From Ectobius pallidus (Eukaryota; Arthropoda; Insecta; Blattodea; Ectobiidae), in the NCBI GenBank assembly GCA_964059195.1, contig CAXKWD010000005.1, forward strand, positions 44,655,825-44,719,824: a DNA stretch of 64,000 nt, in the 5' to 3' direction. Of the stretch, positions 46,256 to 59,045 are shown piece after piece (within the stretch, counting starts at the first letter, position 1; every line of letters begins with the position of its first letter). The translations under genes were made by a program, and so were the position numbers. Below the pieces are notes generated by a model. It was not told the DNA's origin and made no database searches. It saw only the letters and a program-made list of their open reading frames with translations.

Positions 46256-48356
46256 TGCCAACCTCTTTTTCAAGAAATGTGTTGCTCAAGTTGCGTAACC
46301 TTCATTTTTAAAACTGTTTTGGTATAACTTGAACAGATTTTAGGCAAGTCATTAGAATGAATTATTTAATACTATAAGACAAATATGAATTTTAGGATTA
46401 CTTGTTTATTATTATTTAATTTTTAAATAAATGTTATTAAGGAAAATAGAATTTGGAAAATTTATACTTCATAACAATAATCTTTTCAAAAATACCGCTA
46501 TAATTTCTGGATGGTAAGTTGATGGTAATTTTTGTTAAACATTATTGATTTCAATAAATTAAGTTAAATATAATATGTTTGAAACTTTTAAAATCGTGTA
46601 AGCTAGGGACAAAATGGATTTTCTCTGCATAATATGATTGTATTCTCCATTACTGGAGTAGGCTGCGTATAACATTAACGATCAAATTATTTCATATTTT
46701 AAAACCACATTAATGACGACGAAACGATGTGTAATCCCAAGGTAAACTTTCAGCCCGAAGATTTAGAAATAAGAGAAATTAATAATTGTTTAGCATTACA
46801 CTTTTTGATCGAGGTAAAAGTATACATTTCCCCTTAAGTAACTCAACTTGAGTTACAGATTTAATACTTGATGAAGTAACCTTGAAAAATAAGTGTTAAA
46901 AAGGTTTCTGATCATAATATTATTAAGTCTTGAAGTCTTTCACCAGCAAACGACCTGCCAAAATTGTATGCAAACTTTTTATACCGGCTGTATGTGGATC
47001 CTGTGAAATCGTCGAGCAGTTGCGGAGATCGTCACGACTATTAGTTTCTTGTTATGTTGTATAATCGGAACTTGCTTAGATATATGCATGGGTAGAGGAG
47101 AACTGTTATGATTTGCCTATGTGGAACTTGCCGCATGGCTGCCCAGCACGGAGGTGATACCGTGAGTTGGTTGAATGGGATATTGAAGATGTTACATCAA
47201 ATTTGCATGCACAGACTCGCCTCTTCTCCTTAATAACTTATTGCTACTTGAATGCATCATCTCACGCCAAACTTATTAACTCTTCATAGAAAATGCATAC
47301 CCCATACTGCAAATAAACAATGAGGTTTCCCTTGTTCTAACTTGATTGCAACAACAATATCAACATTCTAAGAGAGTTTTTAAAACAGGAATATCAAATG
47401 CAAACGTGGTCTATTCCCAAGTTTTAAGACGTCAATGCGTTTAATTCATTCTACAATTTGGAGATTTAATAATAATAGTGATAAGAATAATAATAATAAT
47501 AAATAACATAAAAGCATTATAACAGTCTTTAAATTATTACACTGACATCATGGATTTGTATTTCTAAACAAACTAAAAACATAAAACATTCTCTATCAAT
47601 AATAATATTAATTTAATTCACCTTCAAAAATTATTAATGAAGTAGAATTAATTTTATTAAGTTAAATAATCGAAGTTCATGAAATGCGCAAGCTTGTTAC
47701 AAATGTACAACAGAAGTTAACTAAAATGAATATAGTTTGCCGGTTATGTTTGCCGGTTAACTTATTTTTAATAATTTTCCTCAATACCAGTAAGAGAATT
47801 GACTTCAAGATTATTTACTAAATTAATTTCCTAGTAGTTAGAAACTAAAGCATATTTTTCCGTAATTTTATATATGCTGTGTAAAACTTCAGCCACTTAG
47901 ATTTATTTATGTTTTTCTAACACAAGAGTAGTTTATTTTAAATTATTATGAAATGCTACACTCCGTGCTTCAAGGCAACGCCTATTTTTATCAATGGATA
48001 TGAAGTATTGACAGAAAAAATGTTATTCCATTCTATCTCCCAAAGCGTCACGAATGCTGGTGCTAACTAGTTCTATCACATGAAATTTCAAAAAGATATG
48101 TACCGGTAGTAATTTAACGGCGATAGTAGGCCTGTACTACTAAAGCCTTTAACTGTACGGATGTGCCTTCACCTGTTACGCGTAGTGTTCTATTAAATGA
48201 CGGTAAAACTGACTCGGATTCTATAGCTTTCAGGCACATATAATGTAGTTTTACTCTTGAGACGCGATCGGACCGCGAAATTTTGAAGATAATGCTGTAG
48301 CAGCACAACTTAACTGGAAATAAACCGTACTTACGTGTCTCAATATAGGTGGGGTA
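46256..48356. other. Unassigned AT-rich sequence
   Basis: No supported gene. A short interrupted (AAT)n tract lies at 47468-47502. Confidence 0.5.
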
Positions 48357-48398
48357 CTATACTTCATCCAAAATGTGTACGGAGCAAAAGTAAACAAC
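48357..48398 (+). repeat. 42 bp inverted repeat, left copy
   Basis: CTATACTTCATCCAAAATGT followed by GTAC, a short variable part, and CAAAAGTAAACAAC is repeated in inverted orientation at 54391-54432 with only a few mismatches. The pair brackets the Helitron-type region, about 6 kb apart. Flanks outside the 42 bp do not match. Confidence 0.75.
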
Positions 48399-48499
48399 CA
48401 AGTGTGAAAGTACAAAGCACAGTTCACAAGGAAACTTTTTGAGGCTGTTAATCGATTACATACAGTAAAGTCAATTTAACTTTTTATATTAAATGCCAA

Positions 48500-48870
48500 G
48501 GATTCCGGGTTCGATTCCCAACTCTGCTAATTGATTTTACTTTCTCGCTTATACGTAGTATAGAGAAAGTATTGTGATCGTGACAAAAAATCGAAATCGA
48601 GTTAACACCGGGAAAGCATGTTTCACGATGCCTAGAAACCGAAAAACGTGTTTTTGGTTTGACGTCTGTCCGTCTGTCTGTCTGTCTGTCCGTCTGTCCG
48701 TCTGTCTGTGGACAAGCACAGCGGGTAAACGGTTCATTGTATTTACTTCATTTTTTGAATTAAGGACTTTTTCAAAATTTTGTCGAGCCGCCCAGAAATT
48801 TAGTTTTACAACTGAAATATTAAGGGGACTTTTCATGAAAACTTTTTTAAAAATTTAGATTTTTGAAAAA
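48500..48870 (+). repeat. Interspersed repeat with B-box head, hairpin and (TCTG)n
   Basis: A tRNA-like B box (GGGTTCGATTCCCAACTC) lies at about 48508-48525. Next comes a short hairpin, TACTTTCTC ... GAGAAAGTA (about 48539-48571), and then (TCTG/TCCG)n at 48664-48709. The open frames on both strands here come from the microsatellite. The arrangement looks like a retroposon next to another repeat, but the family is not recognised. Confidence 0.4.
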
Positions 48871-49267
48871 ATGGCTCTAACGATTTTAATAAAAATTTAA
48901 AATTAGAAACTCTTATCTATGACTAATAAAATGGCTATATCTGTATTTCTGCAAAAATGACTTAAGGGGTACTTTACTCGTATCCATTTTAAATTTTTCT
49001 AGATTATATCCATTACAGTAGGCGATACACGAAAACCTACCACAGTAAAGTTGTAGAGAAAATTAAAATGAACATTTTTTGTTTAACACATTTCTTTATA
49101 TGTTTAATAGATATCAAGATAAAAACGAAATAAGTACGGCTTAAATGCGAATTTCAGAACATACATGTCAATTAAAATATGAATGACATTTTGTTTCCCC
49201 TAGTAACAAGAAAACTATAGGCCTAATGTACACTTATTGTTGTGAAATGCAACCAGTTTAGCTCACA
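48871..49267. other. Unassigned AT-rich sequence
   Basis: No supported feature. Confidence 0.5.
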
Positions 49268-49440
49268 CACCAAAACCAATTATAGCGAGGTGATATGGGC
49301 TAACAGGGAAGAGGTCCTGAGTTCAAATCAAACCTTGTGGCCGCCCAAATTGACTTGGGTTTTTCATAGTTTCCTCATTCGCAAAGGACATGCTTACTTT
49401 CCATAACTCATCGCCGCTACGTCACTGGATATTATAATAG
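49268..49440 (+). mobile_element. SINE family C, diverged
   Basis: GCGAGGTGATATGGGCTAAC, B box GAGTTCAAATC, CTTGTGGCCGCCC, TTGACTTGGGTTTTTCATAG and CGCAAAGGACATGCTTACTTT. Closest to the copy at 43200-43385. Confidence 0.5.
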
Positions 49441-49601
49441 TTTAAACTGAATATCACAAAAGAAGACATCACTAAACAATAGAATCAGATCACACGAATG
49501 AATTGCTACTATAGACTAATGGTTCACGCAACCACACTAAACACGTGATATAACCTACATGCAGTTGCGTGTAATATAACCTAAGTAGTAGTAGTAGTTG
49601 T

Positions 49602-50119
49602 GGCGAAATTCAATTATAAGTCGCCCCTTAAGTTCCGCCCATTCGATATTCACATTTGCACGGACTGTGTGATGTATTTTGTTTCTGAGCGAAGCAGAGT
49701 GACCAACTGTCCTTATTTATTGCTGCAAGTGCCTTGCACCCACTATCCTTATATATTGTCGCAAGTGCCTTGTATTCACCTCTACATATAGCTAAATAAT
49801 GCATAACACTAACCACATAGTTAAGTGCGCGAAGCGGAGGCGGTAGCCGTAGCGAAGCGCCCTTGCATTTTCGAATAATGTACGATACACTGTTTGTAGG
49901 TTTCGAAAATGTGGCATATTATATCTCCCGCGAAGTTTGTCAGCCTGTCACCTCTCGTCTAGTGGTATGACGTCACACCTCCAACGTCCAATCACGAGTT
50001 TCTTCATAATACGAGGAGAGAAGAATTCGCTAGATCGTGGTATAAAAGAAACTGCATTGGTGGGTGGGTTGGGTGGGGCCGATTTATCCCAAGGTGCGAC
50101 TTATATTTGAATTTTCCCG
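49602..50119. mobile_element. Non-coding TIR element, ~520 bp
   Basis: The left end GGCGAAATTCAATTATAAGT plus CGCCCCTTAAG matches the complement of the right end CGGGAAAATTCAAATATAAG plus TCGCACCTTGGG over about 30 bp. Both flanks are TAGTAGTAG-type sequence, so the target duplication cannot be told from the local microsatellite. No transposase motif. Superfamily not assigned. Confidence 0.6.
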
Positions 50120-50162
50120 TAGTAGTACTAGTAGTACTAATAATATGCAGTTTTACTGTCGT

Positions 50163-50164
<2 letters not shown>

Positions 50165-50194
<30 letters not shown>
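50165..50194. repeat. (TTA)n microsatellite
   Basis: About ten uninterrupted units. Confidence 0.9.
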
Positions 50195-51420
50195 TCACGG
50201 TAAAAGCATTAAACATGAAGATTGACTCTGATGGTTTCCGTTCTAGATACTTCTTAGTTTTATGAAAATGTAATAAATAAAATTTAATTGTCCCTATAAT
50301 TTACTTTTTTCTGTGCTAGCCTTTAACACGTATATGCGAGAAAGTTTGTGCAACATATTTTTGCACCATTTATTTTGTCTTTAATTTTGTTTCAACTTTA
50401 TCAGTGACCTAACACCTCCTGTAGGACTTTCAAAACCATACTTTAAACAAATCCCACGAACGACGCCACTTTCACTCCTACTTCTTACGCAGATACTTCA
50501 AGGTTTCCTTTTAATGTTTTGAATATATATTTTACAATCTGTGTCTTCTCGCCACTGGACAAACATTTTCCTCGCACGTTTCTTCATTGGTGACGTAAGT
50601 TCTGAAGGTCCTGCCTGGCAATTTTCATCTATAATACATATTATTAGAGGTTATGCCATTACTTTTACTTACAATATGTGGTATACTTCATCATACATTA
50701 TGTAAATGAAAAGTACAACGAATTAATTAATCTCTCTATATATATAAAAGGCTTTGTCCTGACTGACTGACAGAATCAACGTAGAGCCTAAACTATAACA
50801 GGTAGGGACTTGGAATTTTGACAGTACCTTCGTTTCATAATGTAGGTGCTCACTAAGAAAGGATTTTGAAATGTTTTTATTTTATATGCCAAAAATTAAA
50901 TGTTTTTGAGAATACTTAATCCTTTTTTTACACAGAATTATCAAATCCAAATCACAGTTCATTTGACAACAGTTTTGTTGGCAGTCTTCACATAAGGATT
51001 TGGAAATAAATGAAACGAGACTAGACAAATTAGAGAACTATCAATATAATCCATGTTATAAATAAATAAATATTAAAGAATTAAATCCACGAAAATAATG
51101 CATTCACATAACTTTCTCTACCCTGGACATAGAGAAAAAAATACGAGGTATGGTAATGTGTATATTATTATATCGCAGGTTTTTAGAGAGAGAAGTATGA
51201 AAGTGATATTACATTTCTGTTTAATTTCATCCCCAAAACGGTTTTATGGTAACATGAGAGTGAGAAATAAAATATTCCGCAAAGACAATACAATTTTATG
51301 TTACCGGAATGTATGTTTCTTCTTATTTGAACCAGGCTTGCTGTGTAGGCCTACGAGCGATGGGATACAAAATTCTACATCCTCTATGAGCCATAAAAAG
51401 CTATACCAAGCGTTTTCTGA

Positions 51421-53923
51421 GCCCCGTTACACACTCGGCGTTTTTTTTTCCGTCGCGGAGAATTTACCGTCGCCGCTCAAGTACATTGAAGCAAATTAGA
51501 GCTTGCACACGAGGCGGAAAAAAAAAACGATCGGTAAAATATTTGTCGGCGGCAGTTTATCATAGGTAATCCCACGAGAGTTGACGAGTTTATCGATAGA
51601 TTCGCGACTGCGCAGCAGGAGCGAATTTATCTGATGCAACTCGTCAACTCGAGTTGGATTTATTAAGACTATTCCATGAATAAAATGTAACGGATAATAT
51701 AAATAATAATTACTTTCGTGCTTCGTTGTATAAAAACAAAACTAAAAGTTATGAGATCACGGCATGCTGTGACTCAACCATCCATGAATCGATTCGAGCT
51801 TCCTTGGTGTAATCAGTGCTACCAAATGAGCATATAAGACATAGTTAACTTCATTCAGGTAAGCTAACAGCAGAACAGAATAAAAACACACGAACTCGCT
51901 TGCACCGAATCGAAATTGTGTTCTTAATCAATGTACATTTCTATTATTTCAATTTCTAAACAAGTTATGTTGTATAAAATAATCTGTTTTCGTGCCGCGT
52001 AGTGGCAGCATCTGACTGTTAATCACTGCACACTGATACTTGCGTCTCCAGTAACGAGCAGACGGTTTTATCACGATAAAACACCATCCTCGCGATTCCA
52101 CAAGAATATTGCAAGATAAACGGCCGTGATTGGTCTATATCTGAGAAATTGCTAAACGTTATTGGTCAATATCAAACACTCGGCGTATGAGTTGAATAGT
52201 CAATAATACTCATGTTCATTGATATACGAAATACGAAGCGAGACCTGTTTTATGGGATAAAACTCTCGACATTTACAATTTACAAAAATTAGCTCAAAGT
52301 ACAAGTATGAACACATTTTAGGTACAATTTCCAACAGCAGTTTAACCCGCTTATGTTTTGCAGGGAAAAGCTGTTTTGCCATCACAGCATTCTGTATGTT
52401 TATTATTATAACCTGTGCTACTCAGATATAAATGGACGGCATCCATACGTCTTTCAACAGTGGTATTATTTCAACGAAAATTATTCACTGCACTTCCTCT
52501 GCATTCTTATTACATCTTAGCAATTTATGCAATGCAGAATAGCATGCAACAACCGTTCTGCTACTGTTCAGCATTTTTATTATTGCTGTTGATGTTATGA
52601 TAGACCACCTGCGTGGTCTAGCGGTTGCTGACTGCGGACCCGCAAGTCTGGGTTCGATCCCCGGTACCTCCTCGGATTTTTCTGAGGTAGGGCGATGTGG
52701 AACGGAGAGCATTCAGCCTCCTGACCCCAACCGAGGGGCTAATTCATAAAGAAGTAGCGATTCCGGTTCAGTAAGCCATCAATAACTGCTGTAGGAGTCG
52801 GCATGCTGATCACATGCCCCAATCCTGCCATCTGGCTATTCAAAATGTGACACTTCATTATTACGCTCATATTATTGGTAAATAATAATAAATAAAATAA
52901 TATTTAGAAGAAAGCAGATCATTCGTTGAAAATGTCACTGTTCGAAATAGTACCCACTGGTGTTTAGAATTGTATCTACATTTTCGAACGTTATTCTGGA
53001 AATGAAAGATTGATTGCCCTGACAAATTTTACAGCTGTTTGACTTTCATATTTTTGTGAAGGGTCGACTACGTTGCCAACTTTGTGATTACAATACAATT
53101 GAATTTGTCTCATGTTTATTGTGTTCATAAAATAAGAATATTTGTTAAGTGTTCGAAAATTTACCTACCACCTTACCCTATATCGAGGGTTGACTGTAGT
53201 TTATATGTTTCTCAGAATTAAATTAATGGATATAATTTGAAAATGATTATCCCTAGTTCTTTGTGTCTTATGTGTGAAAATGTTTTGATGAGGTTGACAA
53301 AACTATTCATTTTCATATAAATAAATTAAACGTATAAGTGAAATCTTTATTTTTCTTTGGTATTTAATTTTCGTTACTTTACTAAATGTTATTTTATAAT
53401 TTTCAATTTATAAATTTAAAAGCTGCTTTCACTTACCTCAGAGTTATTGCTAGCATTTCTACAGGTTGAATACAATTCCTCATTTTGGTGTCTTTTGCGC
53501 TAAATGGTATCTTTCAACCGTCAAAAGAAGTCATCGACATTCTGAAATAATTGAAGAATTTCGTGTCATCTAGCCTCAATTTTTCAAACAATGTGTAGAA
53601 AACTCCAACCGCATCTCCTCTTTCATTAATTGGATGAACCCAAATTAGTCGATTTTTTCTTCTTCTTTTATTCGACGACGGAATATCAATAACGCTAGAA
53701 GCTGCTCCCTGTTCATTTCAAACTACACTGCAATCAATAATCTGAATAACACAGTTTAAACTTATGTGAATTGATCTGAAGTTGAAACTATACTGCATAT
53801 ACCAGATTGCTCGTAACGACGGCGACGGAAATTTTTCCGTCTAGTGTGTAAACGTTTCATTTCTTTGAGCGGCGACGGTAAATTCTCCGCGACGGAAAAA
53901 ATCCGCCACGTGTGTAATTGGCC
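51421..53923. mobile_element. PIF/Harbinger-like TIR element, 2.5 kb, non-coding
   Basis: Left GTTACACACTCGGCG, a T-run and CCGTCGCGGAGAATTTACC plus GTCGCCGCTCAA pair with the complement of the right end over about 57 bp, with near identity in the inner 35. TGA flanks both sides (51418-51420 and 53924-53926), a 3 bp duplication as in PIF/Harbinger. Each end also has a second, inverted partial motif: ACACGAGGCGGAAAA at about 51510-51525 and CGACGGAAATTTTTCCGTC at 53823-53841. The interior has no transposase or nuclease frame and contains the SINE at 52605-52855. Confidence 0.7.
52605..52855 (+). mobile_element. tRNA-derived SINE, family A, intact promoter
   Basis: A box TGGTCTAGCGGTTG and B box GGTTCGATCCC are both intact, about 35 bases apart, as needed for polymerase III. 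Body: CCTCCTCGGATTTTTCTGAG, CATTCAGCCTCCTGACCCC, GAAGTAGCGATTCCGGTTC, GTAGGAGTCGGCATGCTGAT and CCCCAATCCTGCCATCTGGC. It is the best preserved family A copy and is the innermost insertion of the nested stack. Confidence 0.85.
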
Positions 53924-54390
53924 TGAGGGAATTGTTTGAGTGTGATAAATCGTTTTTCCTATTTAAAATTCTAAATACCTATATAATGACCTCTAATTTA
54001 AAAATCGAAAGTCCTTCATAAGATAATTTCCAATTACAAAATAAAAAAAACCCGGGTGACGCCGGGCCTTTTAAGCTAGTTATATTATAAAATATGTCTT
54101 TTACTTAGTAACTTATGTCTCTTGTATTTCTTCAGAATCAACAAATATGCCAAGGCAACGATAAAATAAATTAAATCTTGCTAGATATATATTGTAAAAC
54201 ATGCAAGCCTATAATATAAATACCATAGTAATCAACTCACATATCAGAACTTATGTTTTCACAATCACATAAGATATAAATAGTATTACGATGTGTGCAG
54301 AATGGAAGTAAACATCTAACTGAGCTTGTCGTGAAGTATGCGCTGGTCCGATTAACCAATGAAATGCCAGGACACAGTCAAGGCAAGTCT

Positions 54391-54432
54391 GTTGTTTACT
54401 TTTGTTCGGTACACATTTTGGATCAAGTATAG
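54391..54432 (-). repeat. 42 bp inverted repeat, right copy
   Basis: Inverted partner of 48357-48398: GTTGTTTACTTTTGTTCGGT, then ACACATTTTGGATCAAGTATAG. Confidence 0.75.
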
Positions 54433-57400
54433 AGACGTCATTGGTGAATTGGCTGTTACAAATAGAGTTCGGAATCAGCGTTCACACTAAGTTGAATCTC
54501 ACTCTCTTGCCGAATCAGTAACATTATACAATAAGCTCTTATTTCTAAACGTCTAAATTTTGTGTTAGATTATTATAACAACTGCATATCCTTGACAACG
54601 TAGAGCACGGCCTACCCTAACGAGGGATTTGTCTGGCACCTTTTCCTTAGATGAAGCAGTTTACATTGTAAAAGAAGAAGAATTCGAATCACTTCAAATA
54701 AACTTTATAACATATTTCATTAAATTGAAGACACTCCTCATGCTACGTAATTGAGAATACGGAAAAGTTATGTAACATCGCAGCAGGCAACATTAGCCGA
54801 AAAGCTTAAAATGTATAATGCAATGTTCCCCAACAAAATGCACTGTGATGTCACTTTACGATAATGACTTGCCCGGTGAACGAAAAAAAGTTGGATTAGT
54901 GTACTGTACGAAGGCGCAGTGTAGGAGGATAGGCAGGCAGTATTGGATATGCATCCTCCTCCAGCGCGACTTGCCGCTTACTGTTTGACCTAACTATTCT
55001 GCCAGCATACACAACTCATGGTCTTCTATAAGCCATGTCTGTACCATACACGTTGGTATGAAGTCCTTACTCTGAAACAGGTCAGTGGTTTCTGTACATT
55101 ACCATAAGGGGAATCCCCAAGAGAAGCATACCCTATACAAATCATGTCACACATACGCAGATTACATCTGTAAGAGGAAAAAGTCACATGATGTTCGCAT
55201 TGATCAAATGTAATTTCTTATAATTGCCACCAGGAAAGATTAAGTTTATTTTTAACCGCCTCACTCATCATAATGATGACCGAAAAATAATGAGAAAACG
55301 AACATTTCATAAATATTTTGTATGTTATTGTTTTACCCATAAGATAATATGAAGACAAAAATAGAATAGAAACCTATATAATTAATGTCAAAAACTTCAT
55401 TCCTTTAACAACTGTTGTATTCGTTTATAGGAAGCAATTATTCTCAAAGCAAAGAAAGGTTAGATTCCAATAGCTTTAGTGGCTGGAATGATTATGGACC
55501 AATTAAATCGTAAACCAATGAAGATATAGTCAAACATTGTGAAATGTATAAATATAAAATTTGAGTACTTCGTTAAAGCTATTCCGCATGAAGTTTTTTT
55601 TTTTTTCCGAACAAAAGGTACAGAAATTTTTTGCGAAATTTGCTCATCCTCCAAGAATTTATGTAGCCTAATATTCGTTATTCCTATTTCTATAAATGAA
55701 TTTAAAACGTTTTGGTCTCCTTTCTAATGCTCTGTTTTAACCTGAAATAGGGATGTTATAATTATGTAGAATATTTCTGCGAAGGTTTTGCAGCATTCTG
55801 ATCAAGGTTACTTAAATACCCTGAGTTTAATTTGTTTGAGAAAAAATAAAATGCAATATATAGGTCAATAAAATTCGGAATTGAAGTCAAATCAACACAT
55901 GTGAGACTTCCCTTTCACAATGGCAGCAAATAATAACATAATATAGAGATGGAGTTATTGGAAACCTCAGCCAATGATATTTCTGTACTATCTCAAATTG
56001 CAAAATACTAAGTGATGTAACAGTGCCTGCTATGGCTATTAATCGTATAAATTTACGTTAGTATTACTGTAGTATCTTAAACACTGCTTCATCCCATACA
56101 ACATATCAAAAATGCATTTTATTGTACAAATGATTCTTTACCGGATAAAAGAAAACCAAAAAGATCTCCAAACTTCAAACATAGCAATGACAGCCCAGCA
56201 ACTTTCTGATGTCTCGAACGAAGTTGAACTTTGTTTTTTCATGTCGATTAATATCATTTTATGGGAATAAATAATAATATGTACCTTATTGTTTAAAATA
56301 ATGATGCATTTGTTTTTATGAAACTAAAGGTGTTTAAACGTACGTAGATACCATCAGAAGATCAAGCGAGAACTGGAAAGACCATTTTCACTTTAAAAAA
56401 CACGAAACTCAAATTTAAAATGCTTGTTGAATGATGTAAATTATTATTATTGTTATTATTATTATTTTATTTTTGTAATGGAAATATTTCAAAGTTCTCT
56501 CCATATTTTGTAAGCAGAATGTCACTGTTTCTAATGTTGAAAATAACAGTTATTCTTTTCAGGTTTGTACTATAAGCTTTATGGTAAATAAGTACAAATT
56601 AAAAGTTGTGTCTCTGAGACACCCCATGGTATTGCTAGTTAGGATCTGTATAAGGAGTAGTTATTGTGAAATCCTGTAGTTTCTGTATTTAATACCCTCT
56701 AAAGAAAGAAGTGACAGAGAAGAAATTATAAACGTGGAGGTTTTATAAAACAGAAAAATTATAATGGTTATGTTAATGAGTGGTAAAGATAGTGGAAGGT
56801 AGGAAGTGATGAGAACATCTCCAGCAACATCTTGATGGGTGCAAGACGCGTGGTGGCTGGTGAATAATGTGCAACTTGGCGACACCTGCAGGCTGTCAAT
56901 CAGTACTCCCCGAGGTGTGCTTCTTCTCCCACATCTACTTTTCATTGCGCTTCCCTGTGACAGTTAAACTGATTACAGGACGCCGTGTCTTCGCCATCCA
57001 AGGAGGCGCGCCAATTTATTTTGATTGCGAAATAAAGTAATGCATTCACCTCATATCCTGATTCTATTAGAATGTCGATTTATCAATTATGATTAACTGG
57101 GGAGTCTGCGAGTAACCGTAACCTACCTTTTTATAGTAATACAAGAGAAGCTGGAAATCAAGATCAGATTCCCAAACACGCTTTCTGAATACTGTAAAGT
57201 GGAATATCTTTTCATCAACACAATGTGTGATTCTAAGGAAATGAAAGTAAAATTTCTGTTTTATTTTTTTTAATTTAATTTTTTATTTTTGTAATCGTTG
57301 GAAGAGACTCCTCTTTAAATATGACTGGATGGTAACTACGGCATTGTTTCTTAGAAACTCAGTGATATTTATAACGTTTACGTACACTCTAGTGAAATTA

Positions 57401-58814
57401 CCTTCTTTGGATGGAACTGCGAGATCGCACAGGGACTAATTTGAGCGGTGTTCAGTTAGAAAGTAATATTTTTGCACTTTGCACTTTATAAGATTAGAAC
57501 ACATTATTCAAGTACATTAATCAGTTTGCGCAATTATACAATATAATTCAAATAATAGTAAAAGGGCATGCGTTTTGTAAATAAAACCATCAAAATATCA
57601 AAGTTCGAATTTATTTAGATGGCCATATAGATTCCGTGGGATGCAATTATGATTTTAGTAGGGTTGTCTATCGGTTAGTAATTTAACTGCTAACCCATCC
57701 ACTAAATAGCCTATTATTCCCGATTTCATAGAAATATGTCATAGTAGGCCTACATATTTCTGACCTAATATGGGATAAACATACTTTCTACCAGATAATT
57801 TTCAACCAGATATTTCATGGATGTCAAATTTCTAGTTAACAAGCGACTTGATTCTCGAGAACGCTCACAGATTCTTCACTGGTAGGAGCGAGCAGTGACA
57901 AACGATACTCTACACACTTAGTCTGTACGGCACCAGTTATTAAAATGCATTTGCATGACTCTACTTCTGAAATTCAGGCATTGTCATGTTTTCACATTCT
58001 TGAGTCATATAGAATTGCAGAAATCAATTTTTCAATGAAATATATTTATACAACAGGAAGTATGTTAAATATGAGTGTTTTCCATTACGTTGTGGAATTA
58101 GTGGCAACGAAAAAGCAGATTTTACAGCTAAAAAAGGACAGCAATTATTGCAACATCTAAATTAAAATAGCATTAATTTTTTTCTCTTTAAACCTCTTCA
58201 CTGTCGCATAAACAATATTTTCCGAATTTAAAGTGCAGAGTCTCAAGAAATATATCACTATATTTGAGTAAGTTACATTACTAGAAATTCAAGCTTTAGA
58301 TCAGATCCACATCTCAATGCATTCGACTCAAGACGAAACTGTACAAAACTTCAATTGAATCTACACTTTTACATCTGCAGGTCTAAAACACAACTCTATT
58401 TTTGGTCTCATATCACTCGATCGTAAAGATTAAAAACCCTAAATTAATTAGTCTGATTAATATAAAATGTAAGAATGTAATTAAGTTTACTATATAAATT
58501 TTTATTTTTCACATTTCTTCATTTAAAAATGCATTCCTGTTGTATTACTGTAAATGGCTGTACTTTCTTTTTTAAATAATTTTATTTCTATTTAATGTAT
58601 TTTTTTTTCTGAACTCCCCATAAAAATGAAAATGTTGGAGAAAAATTGTAAGAAAAAACCTTCATTCGTAACATTTATTCGAAACAATAAAGCAGTTTTA
58701 AACTTTGAGCAACTTTGAACTTTGCTAAATATCCATGAACAGGTTTCTTTTAAAGATGCAATAAGCTACAAGAATATCAAACAACTAAGTACAAAAAGAA
58801 TGGTATGGTCTCCT
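54433..58814. other. Unassigned AT-rich sequence
   Basis: More than 4 kb without a supported gene. Interrupted (TTA)n at 56440-56467. 56780-57010 is GC-richer and mildly repeat-like, with no partner found. Open frames (55460-55727, 56661-56945 and 57945-58160) show no domains. Confidence 0.5.
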
Positions 58815-59045
58815 GCCGGAGGAACACCTAATACCAGATGATTCGAGAAAACCTATAGTTTTGGGTTATTACTTGCCACGATTGTCTTGCTGCATATCTA
58901 CATCGCTTCAACTTCTTCAATTCTCGGTAGGTCCATGTGGAATTTGTGGTGAACAAAATGGGGTCGAGGTAGGTTTTCTCGGGTGATCCTGTTTCCCCTG
59001 CCATATAACATTCCACCAGAGCTCCATTCATTATAATATGACCAA
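58815..59045 (-). mobile_element. SINE-like repeat, family F
   Basis: On the minus strand: GAGCTCTGGTGGAATGTTAT, ATGGCAGGGGAAACAGGATC, CCCGAGAAAACCTACC and ACCACAAATTCCACATGGAC. It matches 14168-14310 and extends further on the 3' side, so the copy at 14.2 kb is shortened or diverged there. Confidence 0.6.

Larger units (their letters stand above)
50731..54079 (+). mobile_element. Helitron-like element, non-autonomous, with nested insertions
   Basis: The 5' end TCTCTCTATATATATAAAAG lies directly after an A. The 3' end has a hairpin CCCGG-GTGACG-CCGGG (54051-54066), nine bases, then CTAG (54076-54079), followed by T. TC start, hairpin about ten bases before a CTRR end, and insertion between A and T are the Helitron signature. 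The 5' segment GACTGACTGACAGAATCAAC also has the look of abundant arthropod repeats with this ending. No Rep/helicase is present. About 2.5 kb of its 3.35 kb is a later TIR element at 51421-53923, leaving roughly 0.85 kb of its own sequence. The left boundary could shift by a few TC units. Confidence 0.65.

Noticed and set aside
48505..48530. tRNA-like B box alone
   Set aside because: No A box or acceptor stem; treated as part of a repeat.
48549..48858. Overlapping ~95-codon frames on both strands
   Set aside because: Both run through the (TCTG)n tract; the repeated residues are microsatellite products, and no domain is present.
51098..51499. 133-codon plus-strand frame
   Set aside because: It crosses the left boundary of the PIF-like element and its TIR, so it cannot be one gene.
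52603..52680. Possible tRNA gene
   Set aside because: The A and B boxes are present, but the sequence continues into a SINE body shared with two other copies and does not close a cloverleaf that I can draw.
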